Positions 1 to 6,011 of a stretch of DNA of 8,719 bases are shown in pieces; positions within the stretch are counted from its first letter, which is position 1, and each line of letters starts with the position of its first letter. The notes under the pieces were generated by a model, which was given only the letters and a program-made list of their open reading frames with translations, ran no database searches and was not told the DNA's origin. Both the position numbers and the translations under genes were made by a program. Source of the DNA: Bacillota bacterium (GTDB lineage Bacteria > Bacillota_C > Negativicutes > CTSoil-072); NCBI GenBank assembly GCA_017861495.1, contig JAGFXW010000081.1, positions 1-8,719 of the forward strand, written 5' to 3'.

Positions 1-2067
1 TACAGGGTAATGAAGGACTATCCGTTGATTGTCAGCGTGGGAACCGACAAACAGATTGCGTTAGCGTCCTATGTTCAGCGGCGAAACATGTGTTTTGGTA
101 CGGCCTTTATATTCACCGTGTTTGTTGCTTTTGGTTGTTTGATGCTGCGCGGACAGATCAAACGGCGAACCGAGGAACAAATCAAAGCCGAAGAAAACAT
201 CAGTCAACAGAACCAATATCTGGTTGCGCTGCATGAAACGGCATTAGCGCTGATGCAGCGCCATGATTTGGATGCCCTGCTGTGGGCGATTGTGGAACGG
301 GCTTGTTTTTTGACCAATACGCCGCATGGCTTTTTGCATTTGGTGACAGCAGACGGCGATGAAATCGAATTGACAATTGGGGTAGGAATTTATCGTGAGG
401 GAATGGGGTTTCGACTGAAAGCGGGGGAGTCTTTGTGCGGTCGGGTTTGGCAGGAAGGGCGACCGATGTGGGTGGAGGACTATTCAAAAATGGAAGGTGC
501 TGATTTTTCGTATCCATTTTCCACTATTTTGTCAATCGGCTGCTCGCCTCTGCGGGTTCGGGACAAAGTGGTTGGCGTTCTTGGTATCGGCTATACGGAT
601 GCACAACATAGTCCATCGGTGGAAGAAGAAAACTTGCTGGATCGCCTCGCCGATATTGCTGCGATCGCGATCGATAACGCCTTGTTGTACGAAACGGTGG
701 AGAGGGAACTGCGGGAACGCAAGCGTACGGAAGAGGAATTGCGGCAAAAGACGCAGGAAATTCAGCAGATGGCCTATTACGACGCTCTGACGGGTTTGCC
801 GAACCGGGGCAATTTGTACATGCAATTGGCCGATGAAATGAAAAAAATAACCAGCGATGCCAAAGTTGGCACGGTATTATTTATTGATTTGGATGACTTG
901 AAGATGGTGAATGATGTATTTGGCCATGGCTATGGCGATGATGTCATCATTACCGCGTCCCGTCACATTACGGAGGCTGTTGGGCCTTCCGGCTTCGTCT
1001 CGCGGCTTGGCGGCGATGAATTCATTGTGTGGCTGCCGGGTGAAAGCGACCGGGAGAAAATCGGCGGGATTGCCGATACGATTATTCAGGCGCTGGCCAG
1101 GGAATACGATATCGGGGACACCTGCTTTTATATGTCGGCAAGCTTGGGCTTTGCCGTGTATCCGGAGGACGGCAATACGGTTCAGGAAATCATCAAGAAC
1201 GCAGATACGGCCTTGTATGAAGCAAAACGATCCGGCAAGTGCGGATGGGCGGCGTATGATGTTTCCATGCAGGAAAAAGCGTACCAGCGGATGCTGTTTC
1301 TTAAGCACTTGCGCGCAGCCGTTGAAAAAAAGGAACTATATTTGTATTACCAGCCGCAGCTCACGATGGATGGAACAATTTTTGGGTTTGAAGCGCTGTT
1401 GCGCTGGAAGAATCCGGAGATGGGGCCGATTCTGCCATCGCAATTTATTGCCATGGCGGAAGAAAGCAATCTGATCCAGCCTATCGGAGAATGGGTCTTG
1501 CGGGAGGCTTGCCGGTTTGCCAAACGGCTTGCAGATATCGGCCGGGGCGATATTCATGTCGCGATCAATATCTCGCCTCGTCAACTGGCGAACAGTAACT
1601 TTGTCGAGTTTGCCCGTAATATTTTTGCGGAAGTCGGTGTTGATCCCCGCCAAATTGAACTGGAAATTACGGAAACGGTGTTGTTGACTTCGGTTGAGGA
1701 GACGATTCAAAAGCTGATGGCATTAAAGGCGGTGGGCGTTCATTCCGCGTTGGATGATTTCGGTACCGGCTATTCGTCCTTGACTTATCTGCAGCGTCTG
1801 CCCGTTTCTACGTTAAAGATCGACAAAACGTTCATTGACCTGATTGTGAAGGATGAAGCGCGTCCGGTAATCATTGCTGCGATTGTCGAAATGGCGCATA
1901 GCCTGAACATGACAGTGATTGCGGAAGGCGTTGAGACGAAAGAACAATTTGAGCGTTTACTGGGCTGCGATTGTGATTGTATCCAAGGGTTCTATTCCTG
2001 CTGCCCGTTGCCGGAGGAGGAAGCGGTTGGCTATCTTTTGCAAAAGGGTACGGAAATCATGCAATAA
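1..2067 (+). CDS. Membrane sensor diguanylate cyclase/phosphodiesterase (Cache end-TM-GAF-GGDEF-EAL), 5' truncated
   Basis: Predicted bifunctional cyclic-di-GMP enzyme at the cytoplasmic membrane: GGDEF makes c-di-GMP from GTP and EAL hydrolyses it to pGpG. The reading frame is open to base 1, and the first residues (DYPLIVSVG, then a helix) look like the tail of an extracellular double-Cache domain, so the ATG at 10 is probably internal and the true start lies upstream. Numbering from that ATG: TM helix about 27-46; GAF about 86-225; coiled-coil linker about 228-254; GGDEF about 255-417 with DLDDLK (293-298) and an intact GGDEF at 334-338; EAL about 429-678. The EAL domain keeps EALLR (461-465), N520, E552, the DDFGTGYSS loop (582-590), K603, D605, E639 and QG (659-660), so phosphodiesterase activity is expected. 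No RxxD inhibitory site stands before GGDEF. The C-terminus has a cysteine cluster. The ligand is unknown. A terminator follows, so it is not part of the downstream operon. Confidence 0.95.
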   Translation, partial: YRVMKDYPLIVSVGTDKQIALASYVQRRNMCFGTAFIFTVFVAFGCLMLRGQIKRRTEEQIKAEENISQQNQYLVALHETALALMQRHDLDALLWAIVERACFLTNTPHGFLHLVTADGDEIELTIGVGIYREGMGFRLKAGESLCGRVWQEGRPMWVEDYSKMEGADFSYPFSTILSIGCSPLRVRDKVVGVLGIGYTDAQHSPSVEEENLLDRLADIAAIAIDNALLYETVERELRERKRTEEELRQKTQEIQQMAYYDALTGLPNRGNLYMQLADEMKKITSDAKVGTVLFIDLDDLKMVNDVFGHGYGDDVIITASRHITEAVGPSGFVSRLGGDEFIVWLPGESDREKIGGIADTIIQALAREYDIGDTCFYMSASLGFAVYPEDGNTVQEIIKNADTALYEAKRSGKCGWAAYDVSMQEKAYQRMLFLKHLRAAVEKKELYLYYQPQLTMDGTIFGFEALLRWKNPEMGPILPSQFIAMAEESNLIQPIGEWVLREACRFAKRLADIGRGDIHVAINISPRQLANSNFVEFARNIFAEVGVDPRQIELEITETVLLTSVEETIQKLMALKAVGVHSALDDFGTGYSSLTYLQRLPVSTLKIDKTFIDLIVKDEARPVIIAAIVEMAHSLNMTVIAEGVETKEQFERLLGCDCDCIQGFYSCCPLPEEEAVGYLLQKGTEIMQ

Positions 2068-2103
2068 ATTGCATTGCGCTTGAATAGCAAAATGGGTTGG
2101 AAG

Positions 2104-2154
2104 ATGGGGTGAACGAGGCGTACCTGAGTCTATGCCTGCTTGCTCCATTTTTTT
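2104..2154 (+). terminator. Rho-independent terminator of the GGDEF/EAL gene
   Basis: An imperfect stem pairs 2104-2119 with 2134-2148 (outer arms ATGGGG and CTCCAT, inner GGC and GCC, with wobbles, one A-C mismatch and a bulged A2116) around a 14-nt loop. Seven T (2148-2154) follow. It lies 37 nt after the stop codon of the c-di-GMP gene. Its 3' arm contains the -35 box of the next promoter. Confidence 0.65.
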
Positions 2155-2168
2155 CGTTCCTTTATAAT
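2140..2168 (+). promoter_or_regulatory. Sigma-A-type promoter for yaaO-tmk
   Basis: The -35 TTGCTC (2140-2145) and a perfect -10 TATAAT (2163-2168) are separated by 17 nt. Transcription would start near 2175, giving a leader of about 53 nt before the TTG start at 2228. The -35 sits inside the 3' arm of the upstream terminator. The same -10 context (TTTATAATG) and a TTGC-type -35 recur in front of yaaR. Confidence 0.75.
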
Positions 2169-2213
2169 GGATTCACAGCAATGTGTAAAGTGACTGGTTG
2201 AAAATGAGGGTAA

Positions 2214-2219
2214 GGGAGG
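2214..2219 (+). promoter_or_regulatory. Ribosome binding site deciding the TTG start of yaaO
   Basis: GGGAGG lies 8 nt before TTG 2228. The upstream in-frame candidates TTG 2198 and ATG 2204 have no comparable Shine-Dalgarno sequence, so the TTG at 2228 is preferred. Confidence 0.8.
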
Positions 2220-2227
2220 AACCGCCT

Positions 2228-3694
2228 TTGGACAGGCAAGAATATGCGCCGTTGTTGTTGGCCATGCAGCGTTATGTACAGACAGGGGCTGCCCCCTTTC
2301 ATACCCCGGGGCATAAACAAGGGCAAGGGATCCATCCGCTGCTGGCGGAGGTGATCGGTCCTGCGGCGCTGGCCATGGATGTTTCCTTGATGTCGGAACT
2401 GGATGATCTGCATGAACCTCAGTCCTGCATCAAAGAGGCGCAAGAGCTGGCTGCGGAATTGTACGGAGCTGATCACAGCTTTTTTATTGTAAACGGCACA
2501 ACGGGCGGAATTCATGCAATGATCCTGACCGTTGCCGGACCGGGAGACAAAATTATTGTTCCCCGCAATGCGCACCGTTCCGTGATCGGCGGAATTATTT
2601 TAAGCGGCGCCCAGCCCGTATTTATACAGCCGGCGACGGATTATGAGCTTGGTTTGGCAATGGGCGTGGAGTTGGAAACCGTAGAAGCGGCAATCCGGCA
2701 GCATCCTGACGCCAAAGCAGTGTTGCTGGTTCATCCAACCTATTACGGCGTTGCCGCCGATATCCAGAGTATCATCGAGCTGGTTCACGCTAACAATATG
2801 GCAGTCCTTGTCGATGAGGCGCACGGACCGCATTTGCGGTTTCATGAACAACTGCCGATCCAGGCGCTGTCGGCCGGTGCGGACATTGTGGCTCAAAGCA
2901 CGCACAAACTTCTTGGGGCAATGACCCAGTGTTCCATGGTGCACTGCCGGGAAGTGCGAGTCAGCGTTGATAAACTGAAAACCATGCTGCGCCTCTTGCA
3001 ATCGACCAGCCCAAATTATTTGCTTCTGGCATCGTTGGATGTCGCCCGGATGCAGATGGCTGTTGACGGTCCTGAACTGCTTGGACGGGCCGTTAAACTG
3101 GCGAATTGGGCCAGGCAGCAAATTAATGCGATTTCCGGTCTGTATTGCTTTGGGTCTGAAACAATTGGCCGTCCGGGAGTTTTTGCCCTGGACCCGACCA
3201 AGCTAACCGTAACCGTAACCGGTTTGGGATTGACAGGTGTGGAGGCAGAACAGATCCTCCGCCAACGGTATAATATCCAGGCGGAATTAACGGATCTGTA
3301 TAATGTTCTTTTCCTGATCACCATTGGTGATAACGAACAGACCGTACAAAAGTTGCTGGCAGCATTGCGCGGCCTTTCCGCCGATTGCCGTGGAAAACGC
3401 GATTTTTCCGCAGTGCGGGAGATAATGCAAGCAGGCGCTTGTTCGCTGCCGGAAGGGGCTGTTTTACCACGGCAGGCGTTGCTGGGGTCAACGCGGACTG
3501 TATTATTTTCCGAATCGGCCGGCTTGATTTGCGCGGAGATCATTACTTTTTATCCGCCCGGGATTCCTCTGCTTTGCCCGGGAGAGCGGATTACCAACGA
3601 GATAATCGCCTATTGCCGACAACAGTTGGCGGCCGGTCTGCTCGTCTCCGGGCCGGATGATTCGACATTAATATCGATTAAAGTGGTATGCTGA
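2228..3694 (+). CDS. yaaO: Orn/Lys/Arg decarboxylase family protein, YaaO-like, PLP-dependent
   Basis: Cytoplasmic pyridoxal-phosphate enzyme of the fold-I Orn/Lys/Arg decarboxylase family, which removes CO2 from a basic amino acid to give a di- or polyamine (cadaverine, putrescine or agmatine). From the TTG start it has 488 residues, close to Bacillus YaaO. Visible are the N-terminal FHTPGHK signature (24-30), NGTTGG (89-94) for PLP phosphate binding, VDEAHG (195-200) with the Asp that contacts the PLP ring nitrogen, and STHK (224-227) whose Lys227 should form the Schiff base. The C-terminal domain carries YPPGIPLLCPGE (442-453). It lacks the long N-terminal response-regulator-like wing of E. 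coli-type inducible decarboxylases. Substrate cannot be read from the sequence. It is first in its transcript, 19 nt before tmk, in the same order as in Bacillus; the reason for the association is not established. Confidence 0.93.
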   Translation: MDRQEYAPLLLAMQRYVQTGAAPFHTPGHKQGQGIHPLLAEVIGPAALAMDVSLMSELDDLHEPQSCIKEAQELAAELYGADHSFFIVNGTTGGIHAMILTVAGPGDKIIVPRNAHRSVIGGIILSGAQPVFIQPATDYELGLAMGVELETVEAAIRQHPDAKAVLLVHPTYYGVAADIQSIIELVHANNMAVLVDEAHGPHLRFHEQLPIQALSAGADIVAQSTHKLLGAMTQCSMVHCREVRVSVDKLKTMLRLLQSTSPNYLLLASLDVARMQMAVDGPELLGRAVKLANWARQQINAISGLYCFGSETIGRPGVFALDPTKLTVTVTGLGLTGVEAEQILRQRYNIQAELTDLYNVLFLITIGDNEQTVQKLLAALRGLSADCRGKRDFSAVREIMQAGACSLPEGAVLPRQALLGSTRTVLFSESAGLICAEIITFYPPGIPLLCPGERITNEIIAYCRQQLAAGLLVSGPDDSTLISIKVVC

Positions 3695-3713
3695 TACGAC
3701 GGGAGGACTTGCA

Positions 3714-4388
3714 ATGCAGGGAAAATTGATTATTATCGAAGCGGGTGACGGCAGCGGCAAAGCTACGCAAACCGGGCGCCTTTATGAAAGACTGGCGGCC
3801 GAAGGAAGAAAAGTCCGCAAAGTCGAATACCCTAACTATCAAAGCGCTTCTTCCGCTTTGATAAAAATGTATCTGAGCGGTGAATTCGGCAGTGATCCGA
3901 ATGCAGTGAACCCATTTGCCGCTTCCGCTTTTTATGCAGTGGACCGCTATGCCTCTTTCAAGAAAGAATGGGAAACATTCTACAACGAGGGCGGCCTTGT
4001 GATTGCCGATCGGTATACCACTTCGAATATGATTCATCAGGCAGTAAAAATCAGCGATCCGGCAGAACGGGACGCCTACCTTGACTGGCTTTGGGATTTG
4101 GAGTTTGTCAAGTTTGGCTTGCCGGCGCCGGATTGCGTGTTTTTTCTCGATATGCCGCCTGCCTATAGCCGGCAATTGCTGCAGGCCCGGCCTTGTAAAT
4201 CCGAAGAAGTAATGCAGGATATTCATGAACGGGACCAGGAGTATTTGACGAGCTGTTACCATAATGCCAAAGCCGTTGCCAATAAATACAAATGGAAAAT
4301 AATTCCTTGTACAGAAGGAGATGTAATCCGGGATATCGATGCGATCCACGAAGACATCATTCGTGTCGTTCGATCCATCATCGGTTAG
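3714..4388 (+). CDS. tmk: Thymidylate kinase (dTMP kinase), long clostridial-type
   Basis: Phosphorylates dTMP to dTDP with ATP in the cytoplasm, an essential step of dTTP synthesis. Its 224 residues are slightly longer than the usual 205-215. The P-loop is at 10-18 (AGDGSGKAT): the lysine is K16, but the next position is Ala17 where most P-loops have Ser or Thr. The DRY motif is at 99-101 (ADRYTTSN), used in dTMP binding, and FLDMPP (144-149) is the strand before the LID. The LID region (about 152-178) is rich in charged residues. As I recall, related clostridial enzymes share both the KAT P-loop and the extra length, so this looks like a distinct subfamily rather than a decayed gene. The ATG at 3714 has GGGAGG (3701-3706) 7 nt before it and follows the yaaO stop by 19 nt, so it is co-transcribed with yaaO. 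The downstream gap holds no clear terminator, so read-through into yaaR is likely. Confidence 0.95.
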   Translation: MQGKLIIIEAGDGSGKATQTGRLYERLAAEGRKVRKVEYPNYQSASSALIKMYLSGEFGSDPNAVNPFAASAFYAVDRYASFKKEWETFYNEGGLVIADRYTTSNMIHQAVKISDPAERDAYLDWLWDLEFVKFGLPAPDCVFFLDMPPAYSRQLLQARPCKSEEVMQDIHERDQEYLTSCYHNAKAVANKYKWKIIPCTEGDVIRDIDAIHEDIIRVVRSIIG

Positions 4389-4437
4389 GCGGCAGAGGCA
4401 AAGTTTTGGGCAGCAGCCTGTGATCGGGCGCGCTGTT

Positions 4438-4450
4438 TGACAGTGCACTG
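4438..4450 (+). repeat. Dyad TGACAGTGCACTG, copy 1
   Basis: It contains the perfect 10-bp palindrome CAGTGCACTG (4441-4450), about 30 bp upstream of the yaaR -35 box. A near copy with one extra central G (TGACAGTGGCACTG) occurs at 5976-5989 between holB and ricT. It could be an operator or chance; no known binding motif is recognised. Confidence 0.35.
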
Positions 4451-4479
4451 CAGGGGTGATTTTGCGGCAGCCCCTTGGA

Positions 4480-4508
4480 TTGCGTATTTTCCTTATTCCC
4501 TTTATAAT
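4480..4508 (+). promoter_or_regulatory. Sigma-A-type promoter for yaaR-holB-ricT-yabB-rsmI
   Basis: The -35 TTGCGT (4480-4485) and a perfect -10 TATAAT (4503-4508) are separated by 17 nt. The predicted start is near 4515, giving a leader of about 43 nt to the GTG at 4558. The architecture almost duplicates the yaaO promoter. It gives the replication and RNA-modification genes expression independent of yaaO-tmk. Confidence 0.75.
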
Positions 4509-4547
4509 GAAAACAATCGGTCTTATAACGATCGATACTATTTTTGC

Positions 4548-4552
4548 GGAGG
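4548..4552 (+). promoter_or_regulatory. Ribosome binding site deciding the GTG start of yaaR
   Basis: GGAGG lies 5 nt before GTG 4558. The frame stays open back to a GTG at 4456, but that extension runs through the promoter (4480-4508), so it cannot be translated from a transcript starting there. Confidence 0.8.
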
Positions 4553-4557
4553 TCCTT

Positions 4558-5004
4558 GTGAAAATTGGCAAAACGGGCACGGGTGCGCAACCTATTCTGA
4601 GTGAACCTGATTCTGGCTTTAAGGCGGAAAAAACGGTTGGCCGGTTCGCGGCCGATTTACTCAATTCGCAGGATAAACAGGCGAAGGACCATTTGAACGG
4701 GTTGCTGGAACAAATTACTGCGCAAGGAAAAAAATTGGCGAAAGTTCCTACTTTTTCTGAGTTGAAGGCGTACAAGGAACTGGTGCGCCGCTTTGTCGGC
4801 GAAGCTGTCGGCAATATGTATCAAGTCCAGTCACAAACCGGCTGGGATCGGCAAGGAAGGCAAAAGGTGTACACTATTGTTAAGCAGATCGATTCAACGC
4901 TGGCGGAGCTTACTGAAGATATCCGTTCCGGCCAGGGCCGGGAATTGGATATCCTGGCAAAACAAGACGCAGTCCGGGGGTTATTGGTCGATTTGTATAC
5001 ATAA
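4558..5004 (+). CDS. yaaR: YaaR family protein (DUF327), function unknown
   Basis: A small soluble protein of 148 residues, close to the 146 or so of Bacillus YaaR, with no signal peptide or membrane segment. The N-terminal 30 residues are low in conserved character. The rest is predicted mostly helical: an amphipathic stretch at about 36-88 and the family-typical C-terminus at about 103-148, with VYTIVKQID (104-112) and ending GLLVDLYT. No catalytic motif is visible. Family members sit consistently between tmk or yaaQ and holB, but I know of no established function, so none is assigned. It is the first gene after its own promoter. The holB start follows 19 nt after its stop, so the two are probably co-transcribed. 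In Bacillus, yaaQ (the c-di-AMP receptor darA) lies directly upstream; here that place holds only non-coding sequence. Confidence 0.88.
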   Translation: MKIGKTGTGAQPILSEPDSGFKAEKTVGRFAADLLNSQDKQAKDHLNGLLEQITAQGKKLAKVPTFSELKAYKELVRRFVGEAVGNMYQVQSQTGWDRQGRQKVYTIVKQIDSTLAELTEDIRSGQGRELDILAKQDAVRGLLVDLYT

Positions 5005-5023
5005 GGGGTAATGGGAGTTTTTT

Positions 5024-5968
5024 ATGTGGAACGAAATCATTGGTCATGTGCAGATTATTGCCATGTTGCAAACGATACTGGCATCAGGGAAAATTCCCCA
5101 TGCCATGCTGTTTTCCGGTCCGGCAGGCGTGGGAAAAATGACAGTTGCCCGGGTATTGGCAGCAGAGCTGCTGAAAGCACCGATAGACAGGCATCCTGAT
5201 TTTACCGTGGTTGGGGCTGAGGGAGCCAGTATTAAAATCGAACAGATTCGCAATTTGAAGCGCCAATCCGCGCATGCGCCCCATACGGCGGAATGGCAGG
5301 TTTGTATTCTGGAAAACGCGGAGCGGATGACGCGGGAAGCGGCGAACAGCTTTCTCAAATTACTGGAAGAACCGCCGGGATATATGGTTTTTATTTTGGT
5401 AGCCTCTACTGCGGCTCCGTTACTACCCACCATCGTATCACGCTGCCGGATCTTTCGTTTTCAACAGCTGCCACAGGCTGTGTTGGCGGATGCATTGAAA
5501 CAGAAGGGGTTTTCTCCGGACCAGGCCGATTTATGCGCCCGGCTGGGAGAAGGACGGTTACAGCAGGCCATCGCGCTGTTGCAGGCCGGCGGCTTACAGC
5601 GGCGTAACCAGGTCCTGGATTTCGTGGAAGCTTTGCCTGCGGCCGGGATGCCGTCGCTCTGGCAGCAAGCTGTGGAGGTAACGAAATTAGAAGCCGGCGA
5701 AGCGGAAGCGTGGCGGCGATTTTTATTGGTTGTTTTGCGGGACTTGCTGGTGTGCTGCTTTAACTGCGGGCAGCAGAATGTATTGTTCAATATGGATCAG
5801 ACGGAGCGGTTGGGTGTGATGGCTGAACGGTGGGACGCCAAACGACTGATGGATGCAATGCAAGCCGTATACGGCCTGGAACGGTCGCTGGCTGCCAATG
5901 CCAATAGCCGTCTCGCCTATGAAGCGCTATTAATACAATTGAAGGAGCTGGCACGGTGCCGGGCATAG
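5024..5968 (+). CDS. holB: DNA polymerase III delta prime subunit (clamp loader)
   Basis: Subunit of the clamp-loader complex that opens the beta sliding clamp and places it on primed DNA. The 314 residues comprise an AAA+ domain (about 1-145), a lid and helical region, and a C-terminal collar-type helical domain (about 205-314). The P-loop is SGPAGVGKMT (31-40): Lys38 is present but Met39 stands where ATPases have Ser or Thr, consistent with delta prime being a non-hydrolysing subunit. The SRC motif (139-141), which supplies the arginine finger to the neighbouring subunit, is intact. LENAERMT (96-103) and FLKLLEEPP (110-118) are typical. The four-cysteine zinc module usual between the P-loop helix and HPDF is missing; only about nine residues (49-57) fill that place. 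The ATG at 5024 has GGGAG (5013-5017) 6 nt upstream. A competing ATG at 5011 is in another frame and is rejected. Confidence 0.95.
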   Translation: MWNEIIGHVQIIAMLQTILASGKIPHAMLFSGPAGVGKMTVARVLAAELLKAPIDRHPDFTVVGAEGASIKIEQIRNLKRQSAHAPHTAEWQVCILENAERMTREAANSFLKLLEEPPGYMVFILVASTAAPLLPTIVSRCRIFRFQQLPQAVLADALKQKGFSPDQADLCARLGEGRLQQAIALLQAGGLQRRNQVLDFVEALPAAGMPSLWQQAVEVTKLEAGEAEAWRRFLLVVLRDLLVCCFNCGQQNVLFNMDQTERLGVMAERWDAKRLMDAMQAVYGLERSLAANANSRLAYEALLIQLKELARCRA

Positions 5969-5975
5969 AACATGC

Positions 5976-5989
5976 TGACAGTGGCACTG
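5976..5989 (+). repeat. Dyad TGACAGTGGCACTG, copy 2
   Basis: Between the holB stop and the ricT Shine-Dalgarno. It includes the odd palindrome ACAGTG-G-CACTGT (5978-5990). It matches 4438-4450 except for one inserted G. The GGCAC half (5983-5987) could also pair with GTGCC (5956-5960) at the end of holB, with GCAT/ATGC (5963-5966, 5972-5975) nested inside. Function unknown. Confidence 0.35.
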
Positions 5990-6011
5990 TACGAAAGCGG
6001 GAGGGAAAAAT

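Noticed and set aside
911..1474. A 187-codon plus-strand frame inside the GGDEF/EAL gene
   Set aside because: Out of frame with intact GGDEF and EAL motifs; composition rich in Arg and Cys as expected of a shadow frame.
4389..4480. Terminator between tmk and yaaR
   Set aside because: GC-rich partial repeats (GCGGCAG) and small palindromes are present, but there is no stable hairpin followed by a T-run.
4389..4557. A remnant of yaaQ between tmk and yaaR
   Set aside because: No frame here gives residues resembling the YaaQ/DarA family; the sequence looks purely intergenic.
3678..4814. A 378-codon minus-strand open frame covering tmk and the start of yaaR
   Set aside because: It is antisense to the clear tmk gene, runs across the yaaR promoter and has no recognisable domain. 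It is a by-product of codon bias.
5011..5199. Alternative ATG at 5011 giving a 62-residue protein before holB
   Set aside because: Out of frame with holB and its translation has no family features. The GGGAG at 5013-5017 serves ATG 5024.
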